Below, piece after piece: positions 11,545 through 21,418 of a stretch of 64,000 bases of DNA (positions within the stretch are counted from its first letter, which is position 1; each line of letters begins with the position of its first letter). The position numbers and the translations under genes are program-made. This DNA comes from Odontocerum albicorne (lineage: Eukaryota; Arthropoda; Insecta; Trichoptera; Odontoceridae), in contig OX463859.1 of assembly GCA_949825065.1 (NCBI GenBank), positions 29,963,847 to 30,027,846 on the forward strand, written 5' to 3'. A model generated the notes under the pieces. It was not told the origin of the DNA and did no database searches. It saw only the letters and a program-made list of their open reading frames with translations.

Positions 11545-11640
11545 AACTTTGTTTCTTACCACTACTGGCCGTTTGATATCTCTCGTAACTCATCCATAAT
11601 TTCTCGCTGTTTCTTTACCCTCTTCTTATATATCATTTTA
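11545..11640 (-). mobile_element. L-A LINE fragment
   Basis: On the plus strand the phrase ggccgtttgatatctctcgt is the reverse complement of the 'gagatatcaaacggc' block found at 4750 and 30230. That block marks an upstream part of the L-A RT region. Very short and decayed. Confidence 0.45.
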
Positions 11641-11672
11641 TATTGTTCATTCACTGCGGTTAATTTTAATAA

Positions 11673-11740
11673 GACAATCTCCGTGGCCTAGTTGGACTGT
11701 GTCCCAATCACGTAGGTAATGGGTTCGATTCCCTGTAATA
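11673..11740 (+). repeat. tRNA-like SINE-B head fragment
   Basis: Starts tccgtggcctagttgg, the same head as the SINE-B copy at 49811, and has a B-box-like gggttcgattccc. The SINE-B body is absent. The sequence passes directly into an oppositely oriented SINE-C, so this is a truncated or chimeric copy. Confidence 0.6.
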
Positions 11741-11744
11741 ATGA

Positions 11745-11880
11745 TAATAAAATGAAAATGTATGAACTACCATTTAGACAACAGGCTATCCTCAAGGGTG
11801 CTCTAGCTCGGGAATCCAATATAACCAGCTATTATTGACATATTAAAAATACCCATTAAAAAAGTTTACATTTTACTAAG
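11745..11880 (-). repeat. SINE-C copy
   Basis: On the minus strand it contains the family phrases 'attattgacaga', a bare B-box-like gggattcgaac-type stretch, agagcgcccttga and the end ggcgctatataaatt in degenerate form. The poly-AT tail (ataatgataataaaatg) lies at the left. Confidence 0.6.
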
Positions 11881-12077
11881 GCCTTGTTTTCATATTTCTA
11901 GTTGGTTAGTGCAGATTGTCACATTGCAATAAGCCCGCTGATTCGTACTGCATACAATGAAAAAAATGTAATAAAGTACTATATATTCCACCTTATTACA
12001 ATATTTCAGTGTTAATGTAAGTGGAAAGCGTGGTAGAGAAAAACCAATAAGAATATGTTTGGATCAAATTTATTATA

Positions 12078-13003
12078 CTACCTTGATCAAAAAGTTTTAG
12101 GACTGGCCACCGTGTGGCGCTGTCAGCCATCCGATTGAAATTCTTTTTTTTTGTTAGGTTACCACATTTTTCAATGACACTTCCCTCCAAATTTCAACGT
12201 CATAGCTTGACATTTGTAAAAGTTACGCTGCACTGAGTACATCTACTTTCGTGCGTGTTTTCGATTTTTTACAAGTTTGAAAATGGCATCAACTGTGCAT
12301 CAACCAGTTTGCATTAAATGTTGGGGAGAAAACGGATTTAACGGTCCGCAGACCTTGAAAATGTTGGAGAAGTTTTTTTTGGTAGCACGAACGCTTCAGA
12401 AGTGGTCGTGAGTCGGTCGAGGATGACGAACGCAGAGGCAGTCGAAAACCGATGAAAACATCGATAAAATCAAAGAAATGTTGGCCGAAAACCGCAAATT
12501 GACCATCAGAGAACTGGCAGAGGACTTGAACATCGCTTATAGATCCGCTCAGGACATTTTGGTTAGTGATTTGGTCCTCAGACGTGTCGCTGCAAAACTG
12601 GTGCCGAAAGACCTCAATTTCACGCAAAAAATGGACCGCGTTGAAATCGCGAAAGACATGATTTCCATGAGTTTTTGACCAAAAACAACACGAATACTAT
12701 CCAGCAGCCTTTGAATTCATCTGATCTGGCTCCCTGCGACTTTTTCCTGTTCAACCGACTTAAAAAACCGCTTCGCGGAACGCGTTACTGCGCCCGAGAG
12801 GATGTCATGAAAAAATCGAAGACGGCTCTGATGGAGATACCGAAAATTGAGTACCTGCGGTGTTTCGAGGATTGGATCAAGCGCTGGCGTAAGTGCGTTG
12901 CAGTCGATGGAGAGTACTTTGAAGGGGACCATATCGATTTTGATGAATAAACTTGTATTTTCTATTTTATGAAGAAAGTCCTAAAACTCCTTGATCAAGG
13001 TGG
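12078..13003 (+). mobile_element. mariner M1 element, copy A (926 bp, internally deleted)
   Basis: TIRs ctaccttgatcaaaaagttt and, at the right end, the inverse of ccaccttgatcaaggagttt are flanked by TA at 12076-12077 and 13004-13005. It carries a broken transposase (12283-12950) lacking the central catalytic portion. The length is well below the ~1.3 kb usual for a complete mariner. Two further deletion derivatives lie at 53084-53885 and 57214-57903. Confidence 0.9.
12283..12950 (+). pseudogene. mariner M1 transposase, internally deleted and frameshifted
   Basis: The start ATG at 12283 gives MASTVHQPVCIK, and frameshifts follow. A helix-turn-helix region is readable at 12478-12660 (MLAENRKLTIRELAEDLNIA, then LVLRRVAAKLVPKDLN). 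A junction near 12665 jumps to the C-terminal part at 12675-12950, which contains NSSDLAPCDFFLF (third catalytic Asp region of mariner) and ends CVAVDGEYFEGDHIDFDE. The first two catalytic Asp motifs (TGDE and HDNARPH types) are absent, so it cannot be active. In the family, this protein cuts and pastes the element at TA. Confidence 0.85.
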
Positions 13004-13311
13004 TATATATCTGCAGTTTAGTCTCCTCATCAGCTCAAATATAAGAATAATATACCTATAGAATAAATACAAAACAACCTCACATGTACCATATTTGGTA
13101 CAGAACATAGGGGGGTTACCCAAAATATGCGCATCATGCCGACTTCTCACGGTGTGTAACTATAGAAGCCTCAAAACAAGAAGGCAAGATCCATTGCGAT
13201 ATTCCTACTATAGATTTTTTAAGGTTGCTTTAACTGTCCCGCGATACTAGAAGCACTAAGTTAATATGTCCATGATAAATATAGCCGTACAAGGAATCAC
13301 CCTCTTTTTTA

Positions 13312-14261
13312 CAGGGTGGCCACTGAAAAACTGAAGGGTTTGAAAAAGTCATAACTTGTTAATTTTCAATCTTTTTTTACAGGTTATGGAGCTTTACTAC
13401 CCCAAAATACTCAGCAGCACTTGCAGTATGCCATTTGATTTCAACACCTAGTCAGAAATAACAACTTTTTGAACAACTTGATATTGAGTGATGAGGTCCA
13501 TTTTCATTTAAACGGGTACATCAACAAACAAAACTTCAGATTTTAGTGTACTGAGAATCCCTGGAAATTACATCAGCATTAATTGCATCCCCTTGAATGC
13601 ACTGTTAGATGTGGTGTTATGACTGAAAGAGTTATCGGCCACTATTTCTTTGAAAATGGGGAAGGTCAGCCTGAAACAATTAACGGGGCCCTGTATAGGA
13701 CAATACTTGAATTTTTTTACGCCCAGAGATTGAAGATAATCAGGAGGTATGGTTCTGTGGCGGTCGCACATTCGGAACACTATGGGCGTCCATACACACG
13801 TTCAATGACCGATGAAGTGACCTTTGCATTCCTCGACAAATCTAAATAAACAAGTCCAAAGTTCACACGCCGGCCATTCAACCCGTAGCCGGGAGCGGAC
13901 CGCATTCCATACTAGAGCGAGAACGCACCACGCTTGTCTCGCCAGTTTCGTATTTGAATGATACCTACATACAACATTAATCGTTTTTGCATTCGCACGA
14001 ACGAGACGTAGGCATATCGCGAGCGCATTCCCGCGCACATTCTAAAATGATATAAATACCTACATTACTAATAAAAACTCTCTCTTTCCGCATTGCGATC
14101 TAACGAGTTTTATTTATCAACAAATCATCATCATCTCTTTCCTTAAGGACTAGCTCCTAAAGTTCCAACAGGATGGAGCTACAGCGCATACTGCCAGGGC
14201 GACGATGGCAGTGTGCGCTGTACAGCGATGTGCATCGTTTAGCCTTTCATGGGCCACCATA
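13312..14261 (+). mobile_element. Tc1/mariner-superfamily element with decayed transposase, itself hit by an LTR
   Basis: TIRs begin cagggtggccactgaaa and, at the right, the inverse of tatggtggcccatgaaa, flanked by TA at 13310-13311 and 14262-14263. The empty site is visible in the LINE copy at 46950. The readable transposase has DEVHFHLNGYINKQNF (first catalytic Asp region), then CGVMTERVIGHYFFENGEG, then PEIEDNQEVWF. After the LTR it resumes with FQQDGATAHTARATMAV (second Asp region). The 5' HTH and the third acidic motif are missing. Without the LTR the element is about 540 bp. Confidence 0.8.
13756..14161 (+). mobile_element. Solo LTR, copy 2, with exact 4-bp TSD (gttc)
   Basis: It interrupts the Tc1-like transposase between the codons for EVWF and QQDG, so the ends can be set from the disrupted reading frame. 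The LTR starts TGTGGCGGTC and ends GCTCCTAAA, with gttc at 13752-13755 and again at 14162-14165. Inside are a TATA-like gatataaatac near 14049, aataaaaactctctc and an aacgagttttattt block. It encodes nothing. Confidence 0.85.
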
Positions 14262-14519
14262 TACATACCAACATACAAAATGAATATCATGGCTAAACAC
14301 TCAATTACGCGTGATATAGAGATATTGAACCAACTGAGTGAATGTGTGGATATTTTCTCATCACCGCCTAGCAGTATGAGAAGAATCCTGGCTGATATTA
14401 TTCCTTACGAATAAGCTAACTAGAAACAGACATTATTTACGTAACATAAAAAATCCATGTACATTAGATAAAAAAATATATTTTGATGGAATTAAATTTA
14501 TAGTCAGAGAATTATTAGG

Positions 14520-14650
14520 ACTTGTATGAAAAATTGTACAGTTGTAGAAGAGGCGAAAGATGTGTATGAATATATAGAAAAGTCTGACACTCTCTCCTCT
14601 CTACTTACCCCGACAGGGAGACAGTTTGATGCTATCAACTATGTATGTAT
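14520..14650 (+). mobile_element. L-A LINE terminal fragment
   Basis: Contains gtagaagaggcgaaagatgt and 'ctctcctctctacttacccc', the terminal phrase of L-A copies seen also at 16440 and 40785. It is a 3' end only. From about 14651 to 15100 the sequence is unassigned and AT-rich. Confidence 0.55.
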
Positions 14651-15103
14651 TATAACATTCGCATTTCATCAACAAAGTGAGTCCATAAAGATAAGAAGTT
14701 TAAATGAGAAATTGGCAAATTGGTAAAGGCGTCCATTGCTTTGAAGACTCTGTGTACAGTAATGGGTCGAATTAGGGGGATACCCGATACTGTTGCACGC
14801 GGCGCGACAATCAAACCAGCTGTAGTCAACACTAATTAGCTCGCACCCTCAGATCCGCTTGCCTTGATTCATATTGATTGCCACCTTTGCGACATGGATT
14901 TTCACATATGATTTAAAGTTTATTTACCTCTCGTATTATGAAATCATATTTAATTTTTTGACTATTTGGGTATTCCTGAAGCTGTGCCGAATATTTCATT
15001 TCATTTATAATTTCTTGGTTAGTTTTAGTTTAAAGTACATTTTTTATTAAATATATTTTTTTATCTATTTATTAAACTATTATCTTATTTAAATATATGA
15101 CAA

Positions 15104-15225
15104 GGTAAGTACATGACAAGGCAAATATATGACCAGGCAAATATATGACAAGGCAAATATATGACCTGGCAAATATATGACAAGGCAAATATATGTCAAG
15201 GCAAATATATGACAAGGCATATAAT
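15104..15225. repeat. 16-bp tandem repeat, ~8 copies
   Basis: The unit is caaatatatgacaagg with variants (gaccagg, gacctgg, gtcaagg). It is noncoding. Confidence 0.9.
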
Positions 15226-15359
15226 TCAATTTTAGGTTCAGATAGCCTAAATTTTAAAGAAATTAGTTTCTAAGAATTCGTTGGTTTTAATCAGATTATT
15301 ATTAATTGTTTTTTTTTTTCAGAAAAATAAAATAATAATAGGACAAAAATGTATTTTAC

Positions 15360-15431
15360 AGGGGACACCCGGGTTTGAACCGGGGACCTCTCGATCTGCA
15401 GTCGAATGCTCTACCACTGAGCTATATCCCC
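15360..15431 (-). tRNA. tRNA-Cys (anticodon GCA), copy 1
   Basis: The 72-nt gene folds as a complete cloverleaf. The acceptor is GGGGATA/TGTCCCC with discriminator T. The D arm is AGCTCAGTGGTAGAGC. The anticodon arm is TTCGA-CTGCAGA-TCGAG with anticodon GCA. The T arm contains GGTTCAAACC. A-box (tagctcagtgg) and B-box (ggttcaaaccc) promoters are intact and there is no intron. A T-run lies a short way downstream on the minus strand for Pol III termination. The sequence is identical to the copies at 32241 and 35522. It should decode UGC/UGU codons. Confidence 0.97.
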
Positions 15432-16112
15432 AGGTGGTAGCCATTGATAGTATTTTATAATATATTTAAAACATTTATTTATGGTGCATCTAGTGGACTT
15501 ATTGTCATGCGGCAATTTCTTTCAACCACTCAGTTCATCTAAGATACTCGTACATTGTTTTAATCCATGATATATATTACCAAAAAAATCTTTTAAATTC
15601 ATTTAAAAAACAAATAAATGACCAAAGTCTAAATAACAATGCTAGAAGTAAAGGAAACGAATTATTTCAAGGATGAAGAAAGGGAAAATAAGAAAAATAG
15701 GATAAAAGGATATTTTATGTTATATGTTACCCGAAAAGTAGAATAGCACAATATATCTCAGGTAAGAGTTTTTCTAGGGGTGTAAGTGCTGGTAAATCTT
15801 CACATGCGACGTATTGCCAACATATGCGATGACGAACAGTGAGTTGCGTGTAAACTCCAGTGATTCTTAAGTCCGTAGGCTAAATTAATGGAGCCAAAGA
15901 TAATTGTGTCTCCCATCCACGCTCTTCAGTATTGCCACAACGCATAGTTCATATATGCTAAAGAGTATCATAAAAATGTTGTAAAACACAGTACAAAAGC
16001 CGAATGTGTTATCACGTATCGAAAGATCTACAAATGTTTCGTTGTAGTAATAATAATTCTCTGAATATATTTTCTGCGGTTTTCTTACCAAATATATTTT
16101 TCTTAACATATG
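15432..16112. other. Mostly unassigned spacer with a SINE-B/LINE tail scrap
   Basis: 15480-15545 holds ggacttattgtcatgcggca and a ttctttcaaccac phrase, the shared SINE-B/J1 tail. The rest (15550-16112) appears unique. A 74-codon minus frame at 15885-16109 has no recognisable domain and I do not call it a gene. Confidence 0.45.
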
Positions 16113-16292
16113 CAGATGTTGAAAAGTACCTTATTTAATGGTCGCAGCCACTACCTTCCTATAATTACACTCAGATATTTATTTTGTAATAGTGTATTTT
16201 AATCTGTCAATAAGAGTAGGTTTGAATCCCGAGTTAGAGCGCCCTTGAGAAACTCTCTAAACGGCGCTATATAAATTGTTCATTTCTTTTTA
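16113..16292 (+). repeat. SINE-C copy, among the longest
   Basis: Begins about gatgttgaaaagtacc, continues with ggtcgcagccactaccttcc, then aatctgtcaataagagtagg, the B-box-like ggtttgaatcccgagtta and gagcgcccttga. It ends with acggcgctatataaattg. The other copies (11745, 24857, 26045, 45885, 46440, 48508, 59835) are shorter or more decayed. I do not see an unambiguous A box. Confidence 0.7.
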
Positions 16293-16317
16293 GTTAATTT
16301 TGTTATGCAATAAGCAA

Positions 16318-16515
16318 ACATTTAGTGCATATGTTAGTGGAAAGCGTGCTAGAGGATGACCAAGGGAATAATATTTTGGAAGAAATAAACGTAAAAAGTC
16401 AGAGAAATAGTAGTTATATGAGAAGGTGTTCAGATGTAAAAGAGGTGAAGGATGTGTGTCGAGAAAGTCTGGTGATATATGCTCTCTGCCTAGTCAGACA
16501 GAGAATGGCGTGATG
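16318..16515 (+). mobile_element. L-A LINE 3' terminal fragment
   Basis: Shows tgttagtggaaagcgtgct and agaggatgaccaaggg (the GRGRP-type block), then agaaatagtagttatatgag, then gtgaaggatgtgtgtcgaga and 'ctctctgcctagtcagacag'. This is the characteristic end of L-A copies, with a frame MHMLVESVLEDDQGNNILEE. Decayed. Confidence 0.6.
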
Positions 16516-17139
16516 GTATACATGTGTCTACCTGTCACAGTCAAATGCTGACTAAAGACTTCTCCGATGGTCATTCACTTCGACCTAATTCAATTCTTTC
16601 AGATCAGATATCTTGAATAGTAAAATAGGAATTAAAGCTTAAAAATAACACTGGGATTATTAAACCAAAAGTGAAATTCCGCTCTCCGCGCGAGATCTGA
16701 TGGTATTAACGCAACGGCGTGAGCATCGCATGAAATAGAACGAAGACCGGCATGGCATGGGAAGAGTAAAGAAGGGAAGAGAAGGGAACGCAAGAAGAGG
16801 CGATGTAGACAGAGCACAACACAGCAGAGCGACATCTTCGCTAGACACCGTGTCGCCGCCCCGCCCTAACCGAAAACACGTGTCGCGCGATATGTACAAG
16901 ATTCCCAAACTGTTGATTCAGCTGTAACATGAATTGATGTCATTCTTCACGAGAACATCTGTTCAGAAAACGTGTTTCAGTTTATTCAACGAACTGTGCC
17001 AAGTTATAAAAGCGAATAACATTTATACAGCTATATATTTTGTTTGTTATCTCGATGCTAGTGAGAAATTGTATTGTTATCTTTGTATACGTTTTACATA
17101 ACATTAAAAAAAAAAGAAAATTCGATATTCTGGTGTAGA
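16516..17139. other. Apparently unique region with a CpG-rich patch at 16675-16895
   Basis: The patch contains many CG dinucleotides (gctctccgcgcgagatctga, cgtgtcgccgccccgcccta, cacgtgtcgcgcgatatg) in an otherwise AT-rich window and matches no repeat seen here. It could be a promoter or 5' exon fragment of a host gene, or a foreign repeat. The two overlapping minus frames across it have no recognised domain. Nothing else is supported in this interval. Confidence 0.35.
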
Positions 17140-17300
17140 TCGCGTTGGCTTCTACGACCCACGCTTTTATGGATGACTTATTTGTCATCCATAACAGCGT
17201 GGGTGGTGGTGGGATTGAACTAAACTGTCTACGTTTTGTATATAGTGGGTTAACTGCCTTGCGGCAATCTCTTCCAGCCAACTAGTTATATGTGAAAGAA
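17140..17300. repeat. SINE-D copy with a hairpin at 17158-17203
   Basis: Shares gtagatcgcgttgg-like and gcgtgggtggtggtgggatt phrases with 19770-20000, 29485-29590 and 32390-32620. The segment 17158-17203 is an inverted repeat with a 20-bp stem (19 pairs matched) and a 6-base loop (ttattt). A SINE-B/J1-type tail scrap (gccttgcggcaatctcttcc) follows at 17255-17285. From about 17301 to 17690 the sequence is AT-rich and unassigned. Confidence 0.55.
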
Positions 17301-17689
17301 GATTGAAAAGTGATATTTTTCTGAAAGCTTTTATTAATTTTGTTACGCCTTATTGGTGTTAAACTTTTTTTACGTAACAGGAAAAATAAGTAAATAAAAA
17401 AAACATTTCCTGTACAAGTGTAAATATTGTAATATAATATAAGAGGAATGAGGTAGGAGGAGAGATGTGATACAATGGTAAATGGGGCGGGGGAAAATGA
17501 AAATGAATCTTTCGGGTAGGTATTGGATATCCAGAAGAGGGGTGGATTTTGTCCCCCACCCTATATACTTAATATTATAATCATTTTATTATTTATTTAT
17601 TAACAGTACACTAAGTTATAACACTAAAAACAAGAATTATACTCATAATAAACCTGCCGTGTGTGCTTTATCCTTAGTTTATTTTCAAC

Positions 17690-18123
17690 CTCAAAAGTTC
17701 TTCTTCTCTCCCAAGAAACATCCTTCAAACACGGATTCAAATGATACAATGGAGACTTCTTATTAAGAATGGAGACTTCTTATTCAAAAGTTCTTCTCCT
17801 CTCCGAAGAAACATCTTTCAAACACGGATTCAAATGATACAATGGAGACTTCTTATTCAAAAGTTCTTCTCCTCTCCGAAGAAACATCTTTCAAACACGG
17901 ATTCAAATGATACAATGGAGACTTCTTATTAAGAATGGAGACTTCTTATTCAAAAGTTCTTCTCCTCTCCGAAGAAACATCTTTCAAACACGGATTCAAA
18001 TGATACAATGGAGACTTCTTATTAAGAATGGAGACTTCTTATTCAAAAGTTCTTCTCCTCTCCAAAGAAACATCCTTCAAACACGGATTCAAATGATACA
18101 ATGGAGACTTCTTATTAAGAGAC
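17690..18123. repeat. 93-bp tandem repeat (one 73-bp copy), ~5 copies
   Basis: The anchor acacggattcaaatgat occurs at 17729, 17822, 17895, 17988 and 18081, giving spacings of 93, 73, 93 and 93. The short copy lacks a 20-bp attaagaatggagacttctt block. In one frame the unit reads VLLLSEETSFKHGFK, stop, YNGDFLLR. That resembles the single-copy phrase at 38005-38090, which has Arg in place of the stop. Confidence 0.9.
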
Positions 18124-18717
18124 TTGAATACAGAGAGATAAAACTTGATATCAATCCGTTCCCAACACTTGAGACAATTTTATTTTAATAAAATGGGTCA
18201 ATATGACAATATTTATGACTACCATAGCAGTTGTAATGATAACAGATTGGACTCGAGAAAACGATTAAAAAAAATCTTACAATTTCCTCCATATACTAAT
18301 CAAACAAAAATTTATAAAATTATGAAAGCTGAGAAAATGTTTGGGCAAAGATCTCTGATAAACAGCTATAAAAATAGTTTTAAAGTCATTTACGCTTAGG
18401 TAATAAAAATCAATACAATGCCCAAACTCATTTCCAAAGTTCTGTACGGAGAAAGAAAAGAGCGCATACTCTATTATCGATATTTGTTTAATAAATAATT
18501 TTGAATGTTTGAGATGAATTGGCGCGAGAAACTGATACATCTACTGGTTCCGCCATCTTGGGACGTGTTGTTTTATTTTGACCGCGAGATGCCACCCGGT
18601 CGGGAAGCCTCACTCACATAAAAAAATCACTGCTAAATCTGTGAACTCGAAACTGGTCAATTTATACTTGTTTTGTTTTCTAATTGCAATCACGAGTAAA
18701 ATTGAAACTTTTGAATA
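18124..18717. other. Flank of the 93-bp array with an unassigned 68-codon frame
   Basis: After the last repeat unit an open frame at 18196-18399 (MGQYDNIYDYHSSCNDNRLD, then KRLKKILQFPPYTNQTKIYK) ends in TAG. I recognise no domain. It lies directly downstream of the protein-like phrase in the repeat, so it might be the remnant of the same source protein. This is speculative. The interval 18400-18717 is unassigned. Confidence 0.3.
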
Positions 18718-19150
18718 CCAAAAACGCTGAAAGAATGTCTATCTGAATTAAATTCATATGTATATTATATAGAGTATTTCTCTTGAATACCAAAAAACGC
18801 TGAAAGAATGTCTATCTGAATTAAATTCATATGTATATTATATAGAGTATTTCTCTTGAATACCAAAAAACGCTGAAAGAATGTCTATCTGAAACTCTTG
18901 AATACCAAAAAACGTTGAAAGAATGTCTATCTGAATTAAATTCATGTTTACTATATATTATATAGAGTCTTTCTTTTGAATACCAAAAAACGCTGAAAGA
19001 ATGTCTATCTGAAACTCTTGAATACCAAAAAACGTTGAAAGAATGTCTATCTGAATGAAATTCATGTGTACTATATATTATATAGAGTCTTTCTCTTGAA
19101 TACCAAAAAACGCTGAAATAATGTCTATCTGAATTAAATTCATATGTATA
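18718..19150. repeat. Compound tandem repeat, ~73-bp unit with a shorter variant
   Basis: The repeated phrase gaataccaaaaaacgctgaa is followed by agaatgtctatctgaattaa and then a tatattatatagagtatttc block. Some units lack the last block, so full and short units alternate in the second half (about 18890-19080). It is noncoding. The array abuts the TIR of the element at 19158. Confidence 0.9.
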
Positions 19151-19157
19151 CTATATA

Positions 19158-19698
19158 GGGTCTTTCAAATTGAGCGATTTTTTAAATTCTTGGATAAAAC
19201 ACAGATGGCGTCGTGAACTTGTCTGGGTCTTGTGATATTTGATAAGTGGAATGTATGGCATTTATAAAAATAGAGTCGTATACAATACAACGACGTGTTC
19301 AAATTGTTGAATTGTTTTATGTATTGTAATCTCCGGAAACGCTGATGTTAATTGGCTACCAAGATCATGTGATCTGGCATCGTTGGAAAATTTTCTCTGG
19401 GGTTACGTGAAAATCCAGGTCTATAATAATGACCCCAATCAATTCCTGAGCTCAAGGACGAAATTATTCGCGTTATTGATGAGTTAGAATCGCAATTATA
19501 CCAAAATTTTGACAAAAGAGTGAACATCTGTGGAACTGCAAGAGGTGGACATTTGGCAGATATTGTGTTTTTGTGTTTAAATGTCATACATTATACTTCA
19601 ATGGCCAATAAAAAGTTTTTTTGAAATCAAAGCAAATTGTGTTTTATTCAAGAATTTAAAAAAAGTTAATTAAAAAAACCGCTAAATTTGAAAGACCC
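19158..19698 (+). mobile_element. M3: internally deleted Tc1/mariner-superfamily element (DUF4817-type transposase)
   Basis: TIRs gggtctttcaaattgagcg and, at the right, the inverse of gggtctttcaaatttagcgg. A start near 19256 reads MAFIKIESYTIQRRVQIVEL, the N-terminal HTH typical of this transposase group. It then jumps to the C-terminal part: RSCDLASLENFLWGYVK, DPNSIPELKDEIIRVIDELE, CGTARGGHLADIVF. The central catalytic region is missing, which leaves 541 bp. A second copy carrying another insertion lies at 59019-59770. Confidence 0.75.
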
Positions 19699-19769
19699 TT
19701 TATAACTCTTTTTACAATATAACCTGGCGGGCTTATTGTTCTATTCAATTCAGTTCAGTTCGATCCACC

Positions 19770-20000
19770 CACCCTCCACGCTATTTTAGAGGACAAAACA
19801 TGACCTTATTCAACGCAATCTACTGTTAGATTGAAATCTTCTTTAGCTATTATGAGCGTAACATCCGTAGTAACGACGAAGGAACTGCTCAAAGAGATTC
19901 CTCTTCCAGCGGCGACAAATCTGAGTGTAAGAGCTACGACGAACTTAAGATCCGACATCATGAGAGAAGGAAAAAGACTCGCAGTGCAGTAAATATACTC
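19770..20000. repeat. SINE-D copy
   Basis: Phrases cctccacgctattttagagg, aacgcaatctactgttagat, gacgacgaacttaagatccg-like and gacatcatgagagaagg are shared with 32390-32620. A SINE-B/J1 tail scrap (cctggcgggcttattg) precedes it at 19722-19740. Confidence 0.55.
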
Positions 20001-20059
20001 ATAAAATAAATACAATAGTTCCAATGAGTTGGCAGTACTGTGATTCACTTAGGTCGAGG

Positions 20060-20420
20060 CCATACCAAAGTGCTTTGTTAGGTGCTAAGCTAGGTTTTAC
20101 GTGACTCATATACTAGGTGACTTCATGCATGGCCACACCAACGTGCTTCGTTAGGTGCTAAGCTAGGTTTTACGTGACTCATATACTAGGTGAAGTCATG
20201 CATGGCCACACCAAAGTGCTTCGTTAGGTGCTAAGCTAGGTTTTACGTGACTCATATACTAGGTGACTTAATGCATGGCCACACCAAAGTGCTCCGTTAG
20301 GGGCTAAGCTAGGTTTTACGTGATTCATATACTAGGTGAATTCATGCATGGCCACACCAAAGTGCTTCGTTAGGTGCTAAGCTAGGTTTTATAAGCATGG
20401 CTAAGCATGTCCACACCAAA
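20060..20420. repeat. 73-bp tandem repeat, 5 copies
   Basis: The phrase ggtgctaagctaggttttac recurs every 73 bp (20081, 20154, 20227, 20300, 20373). Each copy also has gtgactcatatactaggtga and catggccacaccaaagtgct. Copies are highly similar. It is noncoding. 20421-20825 is apparently unique. Confidence 0.95.
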
Positions 20421-20829
20421 GTGCTGCGCACAAATTCATTTGACAGCTGGGAGCGGTTGAGTCAACACACGATGTCACTCTTAAAACTAACCAATTTCAT
20501 TACAACTTACCATATTTATTTACTTTCTGTATAACTTCATTCCAAAGTGATTTTATTACAGGTACATTTTTTTATAATTTGCTCGATGGGTTCCACAAAG
20601 GCTCCCTTTTATACACAGCTGTTATTAAAACTTCCGTCATCTTGTAAAATCACGGTGACGCAATAAAATTGACCAATACGTCTGTTCGCTAGGAGATTCA
20701 CTCGGTGACTAATCGTCATGTAGTGTGGCACGAAGCGTGCAGTGTGACCATTACGATAGTATGCGGTGCGTTCGCAGCGTAGCTCTAAGCATCAAGCGAG
20801 GCTCCTACCTGTGTGGCCGAGGCCTTATA

Positions 20830-21418
20830 AAACACGTGAACAAAATCACTTTTGAGAGTTTCAACATTTTGGTATTTGTACTAAGAACTTCACAGCACTT
20901 TTCTGGTTATAACTTATATACTGCTCTTTGGTACATAGCCGCCTAGACTTCAACTCATCAATATGGTCTCCTCTTTGAGACGTTCAGTTTTGGTGTTAAT
21001 CCTTATTTTGGCTCTTACTAGGCGATGATCGCTGCCTGTTTTAAAGCTGTTAAGAACAGTGCGGTTTTGGACAGTAAATCTTTTGTTTGACAGGATGTAA
21101 TTGATTTCACTCGTGTTGCCTGTTGGGATTTTCCATGTCCATTTTCTAGTCTTTCTTTTTGAAAAATGAATTCATAACACAAAGTGAATTGCTTTGAGCA
21201 AACTCTACAAGCCTGTTTCCTCTGTCATCTCGGGTGCCTATCCCAAATCTTCCCACTGATTCGCATCTTTGTGGAGACCACCGATTCTTGCGTTGAAATC
21301 TCCGATTACAAATTTAAAGTGAGATGTGTTTGCATCAGACGTATTTTGAATTTCTTGATAATACTCCTCGATAAAATCATCAGGGTAACTTTGTGTAGTA
21401 CGTCTGTATAATTTGCAT
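20830..21418 (-). pseudogene. RTE endonuclease domain (EEP family), frameshifted
   Basis: On the minus strand I read DDFIEEYYQEIQ, then HFKFVIGDFNARIGG (the GDFNA catalytic motif of apurinic-type LINE endonucleases). After a frameshift come TRDDRGNRLVEFAQSNSL, RKWTWKIPTGNTSEINYILS, and TGSDHRLVRAKIRI with the catalytic SDH motif. This enzyme normally nicks the target to start reverse transcription. The N-terminal part of the domain and at least one reading frame are lost. The segment towards 20830 is weak linker sequence. Confidence 0.8.

Larger units (their letters stand above)
13006..14470 (+). mobile_element. J2 LINE 3' remnant (R1/Jockey-type RT C-terminus), split by an insertion
   Basis: 13006-13311 and 14264-14470 align with the continuous copy at 46640-47130. 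The left half holds tctcctcatcagctcaaata and a broken ORF2 C-terminus, and the right half holds NIMAKHSITRDIEILNQL and SSMRRILADIIPYE, ending in a stop. A Tc1-like element (13312-14261) is inserted between them at a TA. The RT itself is 5'-truncated and inactive. The R1/Jockey assignment comes from the RT C-terminal pattern seen in the 46574 copy. Confidence 0.75.

Noticed and set aside
18145..18399. Possible small host gene downstream of the 93-bp array
   Set aside because: The frame is short, AT-rich and without recognised domain; kept only as a described open frame because it may be a remnant of the array's source sequence.
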